Source: Gari tellinella (taxonomy: Eukaryota; Mollusca; Bivalvia; Cardiida; Psammobiidae). Taken from it: a stretch of 64,000 nt of DNA. The notes beneath the pieces were generated by a model. The model was not told where the DNA came from and searched no databases. It saw only the letters and a list, made by a program, of their open reading frames with translations. Every line of letters starts with the position of its first letter. The stretch's first letter is position 1. The position numbers and the translations under genes were made by a program. This document shows, one piece after another, positions 20,322 through 31,305 of the stretch. Where the stretch lies: NCBI GenBank assembly GCA_922989275.2, contig OV277870.1, forward strand, positions 38,002,356-38,066,355, read 5' to 3'.

Positions 20322-21004
20322 TACAGTGTACACCTCTACACTGGGCTGATGCAATTATGCTTCTATTTTAAGATATGAGATCTGAAATCTATTTATAGAT
20401 ATACAGAGTTAGCTAGGTGTTTTGTAATTGTTTACAACCAATTTGTTTTAATTGTCTATAACTATTTGTACACATTTGCCATACATTAAAAGCAATATTA
20501 TATTTGAATGGCCTCAAGTGAGTTAAACACAATTGTGTTGTTTCATCATTATTTACAAGAGTGAAGTACAGCAGACTGTTGTATCTGTACATTTGTGTAT
20601 GCTATAGTTTGTTTCAAGAAACTCTATGAATGAAGTTTGATATATAGAACAATAGATTAATGTGAGGATCTCCTACCAGAAGCTAGGATATGAGTTAAAT
20701 TGGTTTGTTTTGCATTTCTGTACATGATAGTTTTGCATTTTAAATAAAAGTTACTGTTTCAATTGTATACTTGTATTTTTTTGCATTTCAATCCAAGATA
20801 TTACAATTCTTTGAAAACCTCAATTTCATTCAATTATGCACACCCATCTATATAGCCTTAGTTCAACCACTCATTCCGCTGAATATCTTTTTTAAAGATA
20901 TTTCTTGTTTGTTTTGTTGTTTTCGTTTCCTGCTTTGGATAGAAATGTATTCTATTCAAACTTGTTCATCGTACACATGATTGATAGTAGAATGTATGTC
21001 CATT
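20322..21004. other. No recognisable feature
   Basis: Unique AT-rich sequence. Confidence 0.3.
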
Positions 21005-21565
21005 CAGACTTTACAAACAGTGGGAAGAGTACAATTGTCCCATGCAAACAGCCAATACAGTAAAACCCCTCTAAACCGGAACCTCTAAATACCGGAATTT
21101 TCTCTAAACCGGACAAAAACCTTTGGTCCCATTTCCCACCCATTTTTACGCCTAGATTTATTCCTTCACTGAAGAAAATACATGTACATTCATAAACATA
21201 TATTACCAGATAAATTTTCTACATTCTAGTAGCTGATAGCTTAAAGCAGGTTGAAAGTAAAGCTGAATGCGCCTGAAGGCATTCTGCTTTACTTTCAACC
21301 TGCTTTAAGTGGTCAGCTACCTTCAATAATACATAATAAATACAAGCTATGGGTTAAAATCCCTCTAAATCGGAAACCCCTCTAAACCGGGTGTTTTTGT
21401 TGTCCCCACACATGTCCGGTTTAGAGGGATTTCACTGTATAGTATTCTGATCAGAGGGCTAGCGTTTGTCTTTATGCAATTTATTGTAAAAACAAGCCTA
21501 ATAAACAACGTCAGAACTTAATTGTCAATTTGATGTTTCAGGAGCCATTTTGGTTAATTTAAGGA
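21005..21565. mobile_element. Family H element interrupted by B
   Basis: Left part ends ..TCCCATGCAAACAG at 21050. The right part resumes 'CTGATCAGAGGGCT' after the B element and ends near GGTTAATTTAAGG. Confidence 0.55.
21058..21437. mobile_element. Family B MITE (inverse orientation)
   Basis: CAGTAAAACCCCTCTAAACC..GGTTTAGAGGGATTTCACTG with TAs. Alpha hairpin 21240-21310 with a 1-sided loss at the apex (GCGCCTGAAGGC). Confidence 0.85.
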
Positions 21566-21765
21566 TTAAAGCCGCATTGTGTTTTTGGGAAACCTGCATA
21601 AAACGGTTGTTTGGGATCCCATTAGAACTACATGGGATGTGATTCTTTCATAAAAAGCGGCTTTATCTAAGAAATTCGCTTTTAAATTTTTATTTATAAT
21701 TTTTTTGTGCTAGCACAATTTAAAGAGCCTCCTTGTGAATGGAAAGAAGGACAACTCTGTAAATA

Positions 21766-21954
21766 CAGGGCTCCAGATAACGGAAGTATTTCGATTACTA
21801 AACTCTTTATTTCTGCTTTGAAACCCAATGGTGTCATACTCATTAGATTCGTCTCGAAGAGACGGTTTAATCAGTAGTAACACCGTAGCATTCGGTGCTG
21901 AAATGAGTGAGAACATGTTGGAATTGTTCAGTTTATTCCTCTTATCTGGAGCCG
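21766..21954. mobile_element. Family J fold-back
   Basis: CAGGGCTCCAGATAACGG..CCTCTTATCTGGAGCC. Gamma centre GATTCGTCTCGAAGAGACGG. Confidence 0.75.
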
Positions 21955-21969
21955 GCTGAAATGAAGAAC

Positions 21970-22164
21970 TTAACCCTTATTCTGCTGCTAAGACGTCTGC
22001 TTTGACATTGTCGTGTGCAATATTTGTTTAGTTTAGATGTATGCATATTTTTGATTAAACAAACCTTAAGACGAGTGTCAAACAGTTTGGATCCAGATGA
22101 GACGCCGCGTTACGCGGTGTCTGTTTTAGAGTCAAACAGTTGCGACCAGTAGGCACAGGATTAA
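21970..22164. mobile_element. Family G MITE, decayed right arm
   Basis: TTAACCCTTATTCTGCTG..AGGCACAGGATTAA. Beta arm GGATCCAGATGAGACGCC; right arm partly replaced. Confidence 0.6.
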
Positions 22165-22227
22165 ACTATGAGATAAGGCCACCACGTGTAAATAATTAAT
22201 CACGGTGGTAAGCGTGTACAATCCAAT

Positions 22228-24298
22228 ACGGGGGATCTTGCTGAAAATGACTGTTTCAGCCTTGTCTTCTCTCTAACTAAACCACCTATTTTTGGATCTT
22301 CACCAAACTTGCTATAAATGTTTATTAGTAGAGAATCTAGCTCAATTTTGATAACTATCAAAGTCGCATGAGGCATGCCTGAGTTATTGCCCTTGAATAA
22401 TTAAAAAAAAATGACTGTTTCAGCCTTTTCTGCTCTCTAACACAAACACTTTTTATTGGATCTTCACCAAACTTGCTGGCATTGTGTATTTGTTTTAAAT
22501 ATAGATCAAGACAAAAATCAAATACAGCTGACTGAAAATCCTTCAAGAGGTAAAGGAGGTATGGAGTAGTCATTTATTACTTTACTTATTACCAACACGG
22601 CCAAGATGAAGCACATGCAACTATTGACCAAATAGTTGGCTTAAATAGAATAAAAACAGTTCCTATTACAGAGTTGACAGGGCTAAAATAAGTATGAAAT
22701 AGCAAATTTTTAATAATTGAAGAACCGTAACTCCAACATGCCTTCGGCGATTTGGGTATTCGTAGAACTGGACTAAGTTTTTATCCAATATTATTTTCAG
22801 CAAATTTGAAGATCCAATTAAAACCGTTTGAGTCAGAAAGCTGACAAGCCTGAAGTATGCAATCTATAATCATTCAAGGGCAATAACTTCAACATGCCTT
22901 GTGCGATTTTGGTAGTTAAGATTATGAACTTGATTTTATATTAATAAACATTTTCAACAAGTTTGGTGAAAATCACAAAACAGTTATTTGTGTTAGAGAG
23001 CAAAAAATGGTGAAACAGGTATTTTTAAATACATAAAGGACAATAACTCAGACATGCCTTATGCGATTTAAGTAATAATCAAACCGAACCTAGATTTTGT
23101 ATAAATAAAAATGTTCAGCAAGGTTTTGTTAAGATCCGAAAAGAAATGTTTGTGATAGAGAGCAAAAAATGCTCAAACATTAATTTTTAATAACTAAAGG
23201 GCAAAAAACTCATGCCTTATGCGATATAAGTACTATTCGAACTGGAGATATATTTTATATTTATAAACATGTTCAGCAAGTTTGGTGAATATCCGATAAA
23301 AACTGTATGTGTTAGAGTGCAAAAAACCCTGAAACAGTCATATTTTAATAATTAAAGGACAATAACTCATATATACATTATGCGATTTTAGTAATATTAA
23401 AACTTAACCTTGATTTTATATTAATAAACATTTTCAGCAAATTGGGTGAAAATCGATAAAAAAGCATTTGTGTTAGAGAGAAAAAAATGGTGAAACAGTC
23501 CTTTTTAATACATTAAGGGCAATAACTCAGATAATCATTATGGGATTTTAGTAATAATCAAACTGGACCTAGATTGTATATAAATAAAGAATTTCAGCAA
23601 GTTTGTAGAAGATCCGATGAAAACTCTTTGTGTTAGAGAGCAAAAAAGGCTGAAACAGTCATTTCTAATAATTCAAGAGCAATTACTCCGACATTCCTTA
23701 TGCGATTTTACTAGTATTCAAATTTAACCATGATTTAATATCAATGAAAATTTTCAGCAAGTTTGGTGAAAATTCAATAAAAAGAATTTGTGTTAGAGAT
23801 AAAAAACTGGCTGAAAACAGTAAATTTAATACATAAAGGGCAAAAACTTAGATATGCCTCATACAATTTTAGTAGTTATCAAACTAAACCTAGATTTTAT
23901 ACTAATGAACATTTTCAGCAAGTTTGGTGAAGATCCAATAAAAGTATTTGTGAAAGAGAGCAATAATTGCTGAATCACTCATTTTTAATACAAAAATGGC
24001 AAAAACGCAAACATGCCACATGCGATTTTAGTAGTAATCAAACTGGACCAAGATTTTATAATAATAAACAATTTCAGTAAGTTTGGTGAAGATCAACTAA
24101 AAAATGCTTGTTTTAGAGAGCAAAAATTGCTGAAACAGTCAACTTTTAATACATAAAGGGCAAAAAGTCTTACATGCCTTATTCGATTTAAGTAGAAATT
24201 TAACTGTACCTAGATTTTATATAAAAGAACATTTAATGCAAGTTTGGTGAAGATCCGATAAAAACTCTTTGTGTTAGAGAGCAAAAAGGGCTGAAACA
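22228..24298. repeat. ~160-bp tandem array with inverted leading units
   Basis: About ten forward units of ~155-165 bp, each with 'GTTTGGTGAAGATCCGATAA', 'GTGTTAGAGAGCAAAAA', 'GGCAATAACTC' and 'CTTATGCGATTT'. The first ~330 bp carry two units on the opposite strand ('CTTCACCAAACTTGCT'). Confidence 0.8.
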
Positions 24299-24656
24299 CC
24301 GTTGTGACGAAATGTGACTCATTTTATAGCAATCGTTCGCACCCGGTGATATTGAACCCAGCCGTTCCACGTGCCACTAATCCGTGTGGTAATATTTATG
24401 TCAGACGATCTACTTTCGGTTTGTTATGGTTTTAAATCGCTTTTTTGGTGATTTAGGCCTGTCTTCAACATTTCATAGATCAGTTTGGCCCATTAGAATG
24501 TTCAAGCATTATTATTAACCGTTATTGTATTTCGCACATTAAAAAAAGGTCTGAAAACACAATGGGACTTTAAAGATTCTCATAGGTGGATTGAGTCCGA
24601 TATAATAAGTATCTGTACAGTTGACTAATAAAAAGGGCTCTTTATATTCAGACTTC
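24299..24656. other. No recognisable feature
   Basis: Unique sequence between the tandem array and the next H element. Confidence 0.3.
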
Positions 24657-24907
24657 TTAACTCATTGAGCCCTAGTGACCCATAAATGCGTCAATAACCA
24701 AAAGTGTACCTGTGAAGAGTACACTTGTCTAATGCAAACGGCGAAGTCCCAGATTAGAGGGCTCCTGCAGGAGCCCTCTAATCAGGGACTTCACTGTTTG
24801 TCATTTTGAAATATATTATAAAAAACAAACCTAAAATTTCTAAAATGGACCATCCCTTATTGTAAATAGGAATAGTACTTTGCAAGTTTTAGGGGATAAT
24901 GAGTTAA
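24657..24907. mobile_element. Family H MITE
   Basis: TTAACTCATTGAGCCC..GGGGATAATGAGTTAA. Hairpin GAAGTCCCAGATTAGAGGGC, apex GCTCC-TGCA-GGAGC. Confidence 0.8.
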
Positions 24908-25182
24908 TGAAGGACAAAAGCAATGCAGAAACGTCCTTTAGTAGTTTTATGCTTTTCTGTCTTCCTATATCAAGTTGCAACCTGACTCATTCACCCATGC
25001 CGACCATTTAACCCATTCCCCATAAATACGCCTTATTACACCTTTAATGTACATGTATTGCTCCACTGAAGAAAATAGGTCCAATTTATACAATCATGAA
25101 TATGTACTGTAAGAAATAGTTTTCTATATTCTAGCAGATTCTAGCTTAAAGCTGGCTGAAAGAAAAGCAGAATGCGCCTTAA

Positions 25183-25717
25183 AGCGACTCGCAACCAGAT
25201 GGTGCATTAAAAATAGTAATTTGTAAATATGTGTCAAACGCTTATATAAATGGTAAAGAATTAGTTTAGGATAAGAAATTCTGTTTAAAAAATGTATTTC
25301 AATAAAAAAAAATATTGGTCTCTGGTGGGATTCGAACCCGGGGCCCGGCATTGGCGGACAGAATGCAAAATAGGGGAAACCGCTTAGACCAATGGGCCAC
25401 GGAACTATCCGTTTATCTCGGATCGATTTAACGTATTTCAATGTGTAGCTATCGAAAGTGCATACAACTTCGTAATTCGGCTCGTGTTTATGTCTGAGCC
25501 CGTGTAGAGAAGCAACAACAACAACTATACCGTCTACTAGTCGGTATAGAAAAACGATGGAAAATATCTAAAAATCTAAGATTCGGTGACGATTCTTGAG
25601 AATTTTTTTGGACTGATCATATTTTTTAATGTCAGAAGCCAAATAATGCCACAAATTTGCTTTTATTTGAGTATTTTATTTTATTTTGACAAGTACACCA
25701 TCCGGTTGCGAGTCCCT
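25183..25717. mobile_element. 535-bp TIR element at TTAA, containing a SINE
   Basis: The ends AGCGACTCGCAACCAGATGG and AGGGACTCGCAACCGGATGG (reverse complement of the right end) are flanked by TTAA at 25179-25182 and 25718-25721. No transposase. The insertion point is the apex of a family C hairpin. A tRNA-derived sequence lies inside. Confidence 0.8.
25315..25410 (-). repeat. tRNA-derived SINE head
   Basis: On the minus strand GTGGCCCATTGGTCTAAGCGG resembles A box and GGTTCGAATCCC is a canonical B box. The acceptor stem does not pair and the spacing is long, so this is a SINE, not a tRNA gene. A T-rich stretch follows (~25310). Confidence 0.7.
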
Positions 25718-25752
25718 TTAAGGTACATTCTGCTTTACTTTCAACCTGCTTT

Positions 25753-25842
25753 ATAATAATAATAATGATAATAATAACGACTTTATTTCATGTGGATTGC
25801 ATATTTGGTAACAAACAAACAAACCAATTTTCAATATGGTCC
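25753..25842 (-). repeat. Retroelement 3' tail with TAA microsatellite
   Basis: Inverse copy of the tail at 3795-3877: (TAA)n, then GACTTTATTTCATGTGGATT and CCAATTTTCAATATGGTCC. Confidence 0.5.
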
Positions 25843-26069
25843 ACAAACAAAATTAACACATATACAACACGAATCATGTGAGAAGTGAACAAAATCAGTA
25901 TTTTTAAACTATATTTATATGGCCATCTATTTTCAAAACTAGTAACAGGCTATGGGGTATTGGATTAATGGACAATTCCAATATAAGTCTAGTCCATTTA
26001 CGACTATGTGCGGTTGATGGATTCATTGAGTTGGGTTTTACAGCACTGCGTTACTGAACAGGTCATATA

Positions 26070-26437
26070 CAGTAAAACCCCTCTAAACCGGACGTGTATG
26101 GGGGGGGGGGGGGGAGGGGCAACATAAATGTGCATTTTAGAGGGGTTACTTGTATACTAGTATGGAAGATAGCTGATCACTTAAAGCAGGTTGAAAGTAA
26201 AGCAGAATGAGCCTTAGGCGCATTCTGCTTTTTTTCAACCTGCTTTAAGCTAAAATCTGCTAGAATATAATAAATATTTCTGAATGTATTTTCTTCGGGG
26301 TAAGAATAAATCAAAGGGGTAAAACAGCACATTTATGGTGTAATGAGTTAAAATTAAGAAGGGTTTGAATCGGGACTTTTGCCCGGTTTAGAGAGAATTC
26401 CGGTATTTAGAGGTTCCGGTTTAGAGGGGTTTCACTG
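26070..26437. mobile_element. Family B MITE with poly-G expansion
   Basis: CAGTAAAACCCCTCTAAACC..TTTAGAGGGGTTTCACTG with TAs. Alpha hairpin near 26183-26250. A run of 15 G (26100-26114) lies in the left subterminal region. Confidence 0.85.
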
Positions 26438-26569
26438 TATACTAGAGCCGATGAGATGATACTGAAGGATGATTGCATGGAGATGATTTTGGCTAATCTC
26501 ATTCACTGCGAAGATCTGCCTTCCTTTTAGTTTTTGGCAGAGGGGATAGATAATCTCAGTCAAATAAAC

Positions 26570-26812
26570 AAAAACATCCCCTATGAGAATTAAGCCCCAT
26601 AACAATTGTAAAGTAGTAAGGTCTCAGTGTATTGCAATTGATTTTAACAATATATTGCAAAATGACAAACAGTGCAGACCCTGTTTATAGGAATCCTACA
26701 GGACCCCTTTGATCAGAGTTTACAGCGTGTCTAATGCAAGTGTACTCTTCACAGGTGCGATGTTTGTAAATGGCAAGTATACTCGGCGCTTAGGTTGAAT
26801 GTGATAAAGACC
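26570..26812. repeat. Decayed family H element
   Basis: CAAACAGTGCAGACCCTG..GATCAGAGTTTACAG hairpin with mismatches and TACTCGGCGCTTAGG end. Confidence 0.5.
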
Positions 26813-26981
26813 GACCTTGAGACTTATATATAGAGTGTCGTCCTTTACTGTATTTAATTAGTTTTGTTTCTGTGTTTGTTAGAGTTTTTATTTTTTTAAA
26901 ACATTTTGTTTGATTATCTATCAGTAAAATGGGGGCATACCAATCTATCATTACATTTGCAAACTTTTTTGCTTGTGTTTA

Positions 26982-27421
26982 CAGTGGAGAAAATGTTATA
27001 GTTTCCCGTTTAAACCCTAGCGACGAGTATACTCGTCATTTACAAACAGTATACCTGTGGGGATAACATTTGTCCCATGCAAACAGTGTAGACCCTGATC
27101 AGAGGGCTCCTTAAGGAGCCCTCTGATTAGAGTCTACACTGTTTGTCATTTTGGTACATATTGTTAAAATCAACCCTAAATAGTCAAACATGGACTACAC
27201 TTACTTTGAAATTTGAATTGTCCATTTAAAGTTCAATGCAATAAAATGAAGAAAATAAGAATATTTTCATACCCTTTATTTTTCATGATTGGCAAACAGC
27301 TTGGAGCCTGATCCGACGTCGGGTTACCAGGCGTCGGATCTGGCTCCAAACTGTTTGCAATGAAAAAAAACTGTTTAAGCATAAATAGGTTTACTGAGAA
27401 AATATAATGTATTCTCCACTG
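26982..27421. mobile_element. Family I MITE interrupted by H
   Basis: CAGTGGAGAAAATG..GTATTCTCCACTG with TAs. Beta hairpin 27295-27357 (GGAGCCTGATCCGACGTCGG). An H element occupies 27011-27243. Confidence 0.75.
27011..27243. mobile_element. Family H MITE nested in I
   Basis: ACCCTAGCGACGAGTATACTC.. to ..AATTGTCCATTTAAAG. Hairpin 27079-27147 with apex GCTCC-TTAA-GGAGC. Confidence 0.7.
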
Positions 27422-27535
27422 TACATTTGTTTTAAATTGCATAGCTATTATATGTAACAGTTGCAATTAGTTTGAATGAGATATTCGGCGTCTCATAAAA
27501 AATTATACTCAGTTAAAATAAATGCTATCCCGGCC

Positions 27536-28440
27536 ATTACATATGACGTCATATTCACTTTCAATGTCGTCTGCTTTTATATCTAAAGTTTGGAAACTTA
27601 GGTAGATCTATTTTGATTAAAACAAGAGGGCCAAGATGGTCATAGAGTGCTCACCTGAGTACATCACGTAAACTTGACATATAGACCTACTTTTTGACCT
27701 GACATGACCCACATCAACCTTGACCTAGATTTCAATAAGGCAATCATTTCGACCAAGTTTCATGAAGATCAAATGAGGTTTGTAGCCTCCAGAATTTTAA
27801 CAGGATTTTTTTTTGAGTTGGCCTAGTGACCTAGATTTTAACCGGACATGACCCACGTTCAACCCTGATCTAGATACCGATGAGGCAAATATTTTGACCA
27901 AGTTTCGTTAAGTTCTAATGAGATTTGTAGCCTCTAGTGTTAAAAAGTTTTTTCAATGACTCAGTGATCTAGTTTTTTACTCGACATGGCCCACATACAA
28001 ACTTGGCTTAGATATCAATGAGGCAAACAATTTGGCCAAGTTTCCTTTAGATTTAACGAGATGTGTAGACTCTACATGTAGTGTTAACGGTTTTCTATTA
28101 TTTGACCTATTTTTTGACCGGCCATGACCCACATTCGAACTTGACCTAGTTTATTAAAGACAAACATAATCATAAAGTTTCATGAAGATCGAATGAAATG
28201 TGTAGCCACTAGTCTACAGTGCTAACGAACAAATTGCGGACGGACGGACAGACGACGGACACCCAGCGATGCTATAATAGCTAACCTTGGCACTTCGTGC
28301 AAGGTAAGCTAACAAAACAACATTTATACGAGTGTCAAATAGTATAGATGCAGATACGCTGCGTCTGACCTGAATCCAAACTGTTTGAAAAATAAATGTT
28401 ATTATTGTCGAACTTAGCATTGAAGAGGTTTAGCTTTTTG
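27536..28440. mobile_element. Family G element split by a 688-bp insertion
   Basis: 'CACTTTCAATGTCGTCTGC' left part to 27618. Right part from 28321, with GAGTGTCAAATAG.. and a reduced hairpin ending ..AAACTGTTTG. Confidence 0.5.
27626..28313 (+). mobile_element. Element with 7-bp target duplication AAAACAA
   Basis: GAGGGCCAAGATGGTC..AAGGTAAGCTAAC is flanked by AAAACAA (27619-27625 and 28314-28320). Interior has ~4 units of a ~120-bp repeat ('GACCAAGTTTCATGAAGATC..GTAGCCTC'), then GACGGACGGAC and a terminal hairpin CTTGGCAC-TTC-GTGCAAG. The type is common in molluscs as I remember; class undecided. Confidence 0.75.
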
Positions 28441-28539
28441 TTATTAGTACTAATTAGTAATTATACAATTGTGCCTTACTCATGTCTAGCAAGCGTAAAT
28501 AATTTCTATCTAGGTCTGACTTTACTAAACTTTCAAATT

Positions 28540-28595
28540 GGATCCATATCATACGACGCGAAGCACGGCATCTGATCAGGATCCAAAATACCTGA
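28540..28595. repeat. Decayed beta hairpin
   Basis: TTGGATCCATATCATACGACG..GGCATCTGATCAGGATCCAA. Confidence 0.45.
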
Positions 28596-28920
28596 AGGCT
28601 GAACCATGTTTAGGTTCTTCAGCTAAAACAGTAAAAAGTAAATTTTCAATACAATTACACATGTGAATCAGACAATATCATAGCAAGCGAATAATTTCCA
28701 GTGGGCAATTATATACGATATTTGGCAGTGTATACCCAAACTCAAATACAGAGCCTGTGATAACGATACTTGGGCCACGGAATTATACATGTATAATTCT
28801 GTGCTTGGGCTGTACAATGTTGCAGTGCAATTAGGCAGGTTGTGTCATGGCACGGCTCATTATGTATAAAGATGAAGCTTCAGTCCGGGTTTATAAAACG
28901 TTGCAAAGCTCTGTCCCACC
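28596..28920. other. Unique sequence with one short palindrome
   Basis: CACGGAATTATACATGTATAATTCTGTG (28777-28804), otherwise nothing recognisable. Confidence 0.35.
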
Positions 28921-28921
28921 A

Positions 28922-29164
28922 GGGGCCCGTTTCATAAAACTTCTTACGAAATATTCGATCGTAAGTCAAAACTTTAAAATGCATTTAATTTCTTATTTCT
29001 CTATTTAATCCGGTCTTGTGACATATTTTTGGAATCGTCTTTTCAAGACGATTCCAAAAAGATGTCACAAGACAGGATTAGATGGAGAAATAAAAAAATA
29101 TTGAGACTTTTATAATCTGACTTACGACAACATTTGTCGTACGAAGTTTTATGAAACGGGCCCC
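28922..29164. mobile_element. Family D fold-back, well preserved
   Basis: GGGGCCCGTTTCATAAAAC..TTTTATGAAACGGGCCCC, with a central GGAATCGTCTTTTCAAGACGATTCC palindrome. Confidence 0.85.
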
Positions 29165-29184
29165 TGGTTCTTTTTCTGTTTACT

Positions 29185-29416
29185 CATTCACCCCTGAAAC
29201 TTGTAATGGAAAGTTTAATTTTCCAATTAAGTTTAATTTAGGGTTGTTTTCTGCAATATATTTGCAATTTGACAAACAGTGCAGACCCTGATCAGAGGGC
29301 TCCTGCAGGAGCCTTCTGGTCTGGGTATTCACTGTTTGTATTGGACAAGTGTACTCTTTATAGGTACAATGTTTATAAATGACGACTATACTCGTCGTTA
29401 GGGTTGAATGCGTTAA
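29185..29416. mobile_element. Family H MITE (inverse)
   Basis: CACCCCTGAAACTTG..GGTTGAATGCGTTAA. Hairpin CAGACCCTGATCAGAGGGC, apex GCTCC-TGCA-GGAGC. Confidence 0.75.
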
Positions 29417-29619
29417 CTGAAAAGGCATTGTTTGTTGCCCTGCGTTGAGTTAATGTCCAGGTGTATTTCTTGCTTCATTTATACAATACATGTATTAAAT
29501 ATCTAACATTAAAACTGATCAATTGCCAATAGATAAAATGAGCTCATTCATTCCATGTTAAGTTGTTTTTACGTTTTGTTTATAGGTCTAATTGCGCTTA
29601 ATGGAGATATTATTTATTA

Positions 29620-30105
29620 CCACCAGTCCTATTGACGAGTTGTATCGTCCTTTACATACAGTGCTCCCTCTTTACATCGACACCCACTGGGAGAAAACGA
29701 TTGCGTGTGTTGTTCGATGTGATTTGTTATAGGGAGGGAAAATTAAAAATTGGCTTACACTTGCAAACAGCTTGAATGCAGATCAGACGCCGCGTCTGAT
29801 CTGGATTCAATCTGTTTGTCACTCGTCATTATATTTATTCTATCAAAATGTCCACTTATATTATGTAACTTTGAGAAAAACAGCATGCGACAATTTGAAG
29901 CAGACGATATTGCAGCAGTAAAAGCGTTAGACACAATTGTCCTGTTTAGGGAACTGTAACAAGGATCGTTGTAAGGAGGGAGTCGTTGTTGGGAGGGCCG
30001 TTGTAAGGAGGGAGCACTACATAGTTAACTTGTGAAGAGATACTTGTCCTAGTCTAAAAGTGTAGACTCGTGTCAGCGGACTCCTATGGGGCCCTCTCAT
30101 CAGAG
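29620..30105. mobile_element. Family H element interrupted by F
   Basis: ATTGACGAGTTGTATCGTCC stops at 29657 and resumes at 30019 with CTTGTGAAGAGATACTTGTCC and a decayed hairpin. Confidence 0.5.
29659..30018. mobile_element. Family F MITE nested in H
   Basis: TA + CAGTGCTCCCTCTTTACATC..GTAAGGAGGGAGCACT. The hairpin lost its tip (GACGCCGC joined to GTCTGATC). Confidence 0.75.
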
Positions 30106-30353
30106 TCAATGAATAAATTCAAGGGTCATATATTAATTTCTTACTTTAATGGTTTTAATTATGGCAAATAATTTATTTTACAACTGATTATGTGGATGGT
30201 TTAAAGTGTTCACAAAACAATCTATAAGATTTGATTTTTCATTTTAGCTCATTGTCCAATTTCACCAAAGTGTGTGGTATCTTAGGAATCAAAATGGCGT
30301 GTCTAGAAACACTCGTTGAATGTGGCGTTTCAACACAAGAACTTGAATACAAC

Positions 30354-30460
30354 TGCATATTTAAGTATTGCTCATGAACAGACTCAATTAAACCGAGTCT
30401 GCAATTTTCAGTATTTGCTTTGTTTTCTGTGCTTTCAAAGGATCTCCCCTTATTTAGATT
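30354..30460 (+). repeat. 107-bp direct repeat, copy 1
   Basis: Starts TGCATATTTAAGTATTGC, ends CCCCTTATTTAGATT. Identical by eye to 30635-30741. Confidence 0.85.
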
Positions 30461-30634
30461 ATATAATTTACAACAGCAGATGTTAAGTGCTTGTGTGGCG
30501 GCTGTAAAAAGTCGCCCCGTACTTCATTCTCAGTGTTGTTATACTTTCTGGTCCTTTGGAATCATTGATTTCAGCGCATTTACAGTTGAAAGTTGAATTC
30601 CGCTTAAGCTGGTGCTAGGGGGCGTGAGCACTGT

Positions 30635-30741
30635 TGCATATTTAAGTATTGCTCATGAACAGACTCAATTAAACCGAGTCTGCAATTTTCAGTATTTGCT
30701 TTGTTTTCTGTGCTTTCAAAGGATCTCCCCTTATTTAGATT
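30635..30741 (+). repeat. 107-bp direct repeat, copy 2
   Basis: Second copy, offset 281 bp. The 174 bp between hold GTGTGGCGGCTGTAAAAAG and GGTGCTAGGGGGCG and are not repeated after copy 2, so it is a partial tandem duplication or a pair of flanking repeats. Confidence 0.85.
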
Positions 30742-31052
30742 GTAAAGCCAAGCGCATTAAGGGCAGATAACTCCTAGCATAATGATCAGATTTAACCTAA
30801 ACTTTATCTTGTCCAAGAACTTAATATAAATCTGAATAATAAATGTTGTATTTTGGGCTATGCATCTTTCAGAATCTACACCGTTTGCATATGACAAGTG
30901 TACATTTCACAGGTACACTGTTTTGTTAATGACGATTATACTCGTTCCAAGGGTTGAATGTGCTAATATAGGTTGGTTTTTTTGTTTGATTTCTTTTTAA
31001 AATTCAAAGTGCATTTTTGAAATTGTATTGCATTGCCTTGTTTGCATTTGGT

Positions 31053-31110
31053 TCAAACTCTTTAAAGCTCAAATCTGACCAATCAAATGCTCGAGAACGA
31101 CCTCAAAATG
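31053..31110. repeat. Half of fold-back element O
   Basis: AAATCTGACCAATCAAATGC with GAACGACCTC. Confidence 0.5.
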
Positions 31111-31305
31111 GGGACATAGACACACTTTGCATGTTTGGACGGAGATACAAAAGAAACAAAGCAATATAGTTTGAGAACATATGTATTAAGTTATTACATC
31201 TATGCATGTATTAATTATTATCATAATAAACAGGATATGAATCAAGATATAATCGGATTATTATCAATATGGCACATGAATGAATCTGTGAAGACCAGTA
31301 TAGGT

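Larger units (their letters stand above)
25008..25972. mobile_element. Family C MITE split by two later insertions
   Basis: TTAACCCATTCCCC left end and GCTATGGGGTATTGGATTAA right end. The hairpin tip is interrupted at TTAA by 25183-25717. The right flank is interrupted by a retroelement tail (25753-~25915). Confidence 0.7.

Noticed and set aside
22228..24298. CRISPR-like array
   Set aside because: The units are ~160 bp, diverged throughout and partly inverted, in a eukaryotic genome; it is a tandem DNA repeat.
25315..25410. A tRNA gene
   Set aside because: B box is good but acceptor and D stems do not pair and the A-B distance is too long; SINE is better.
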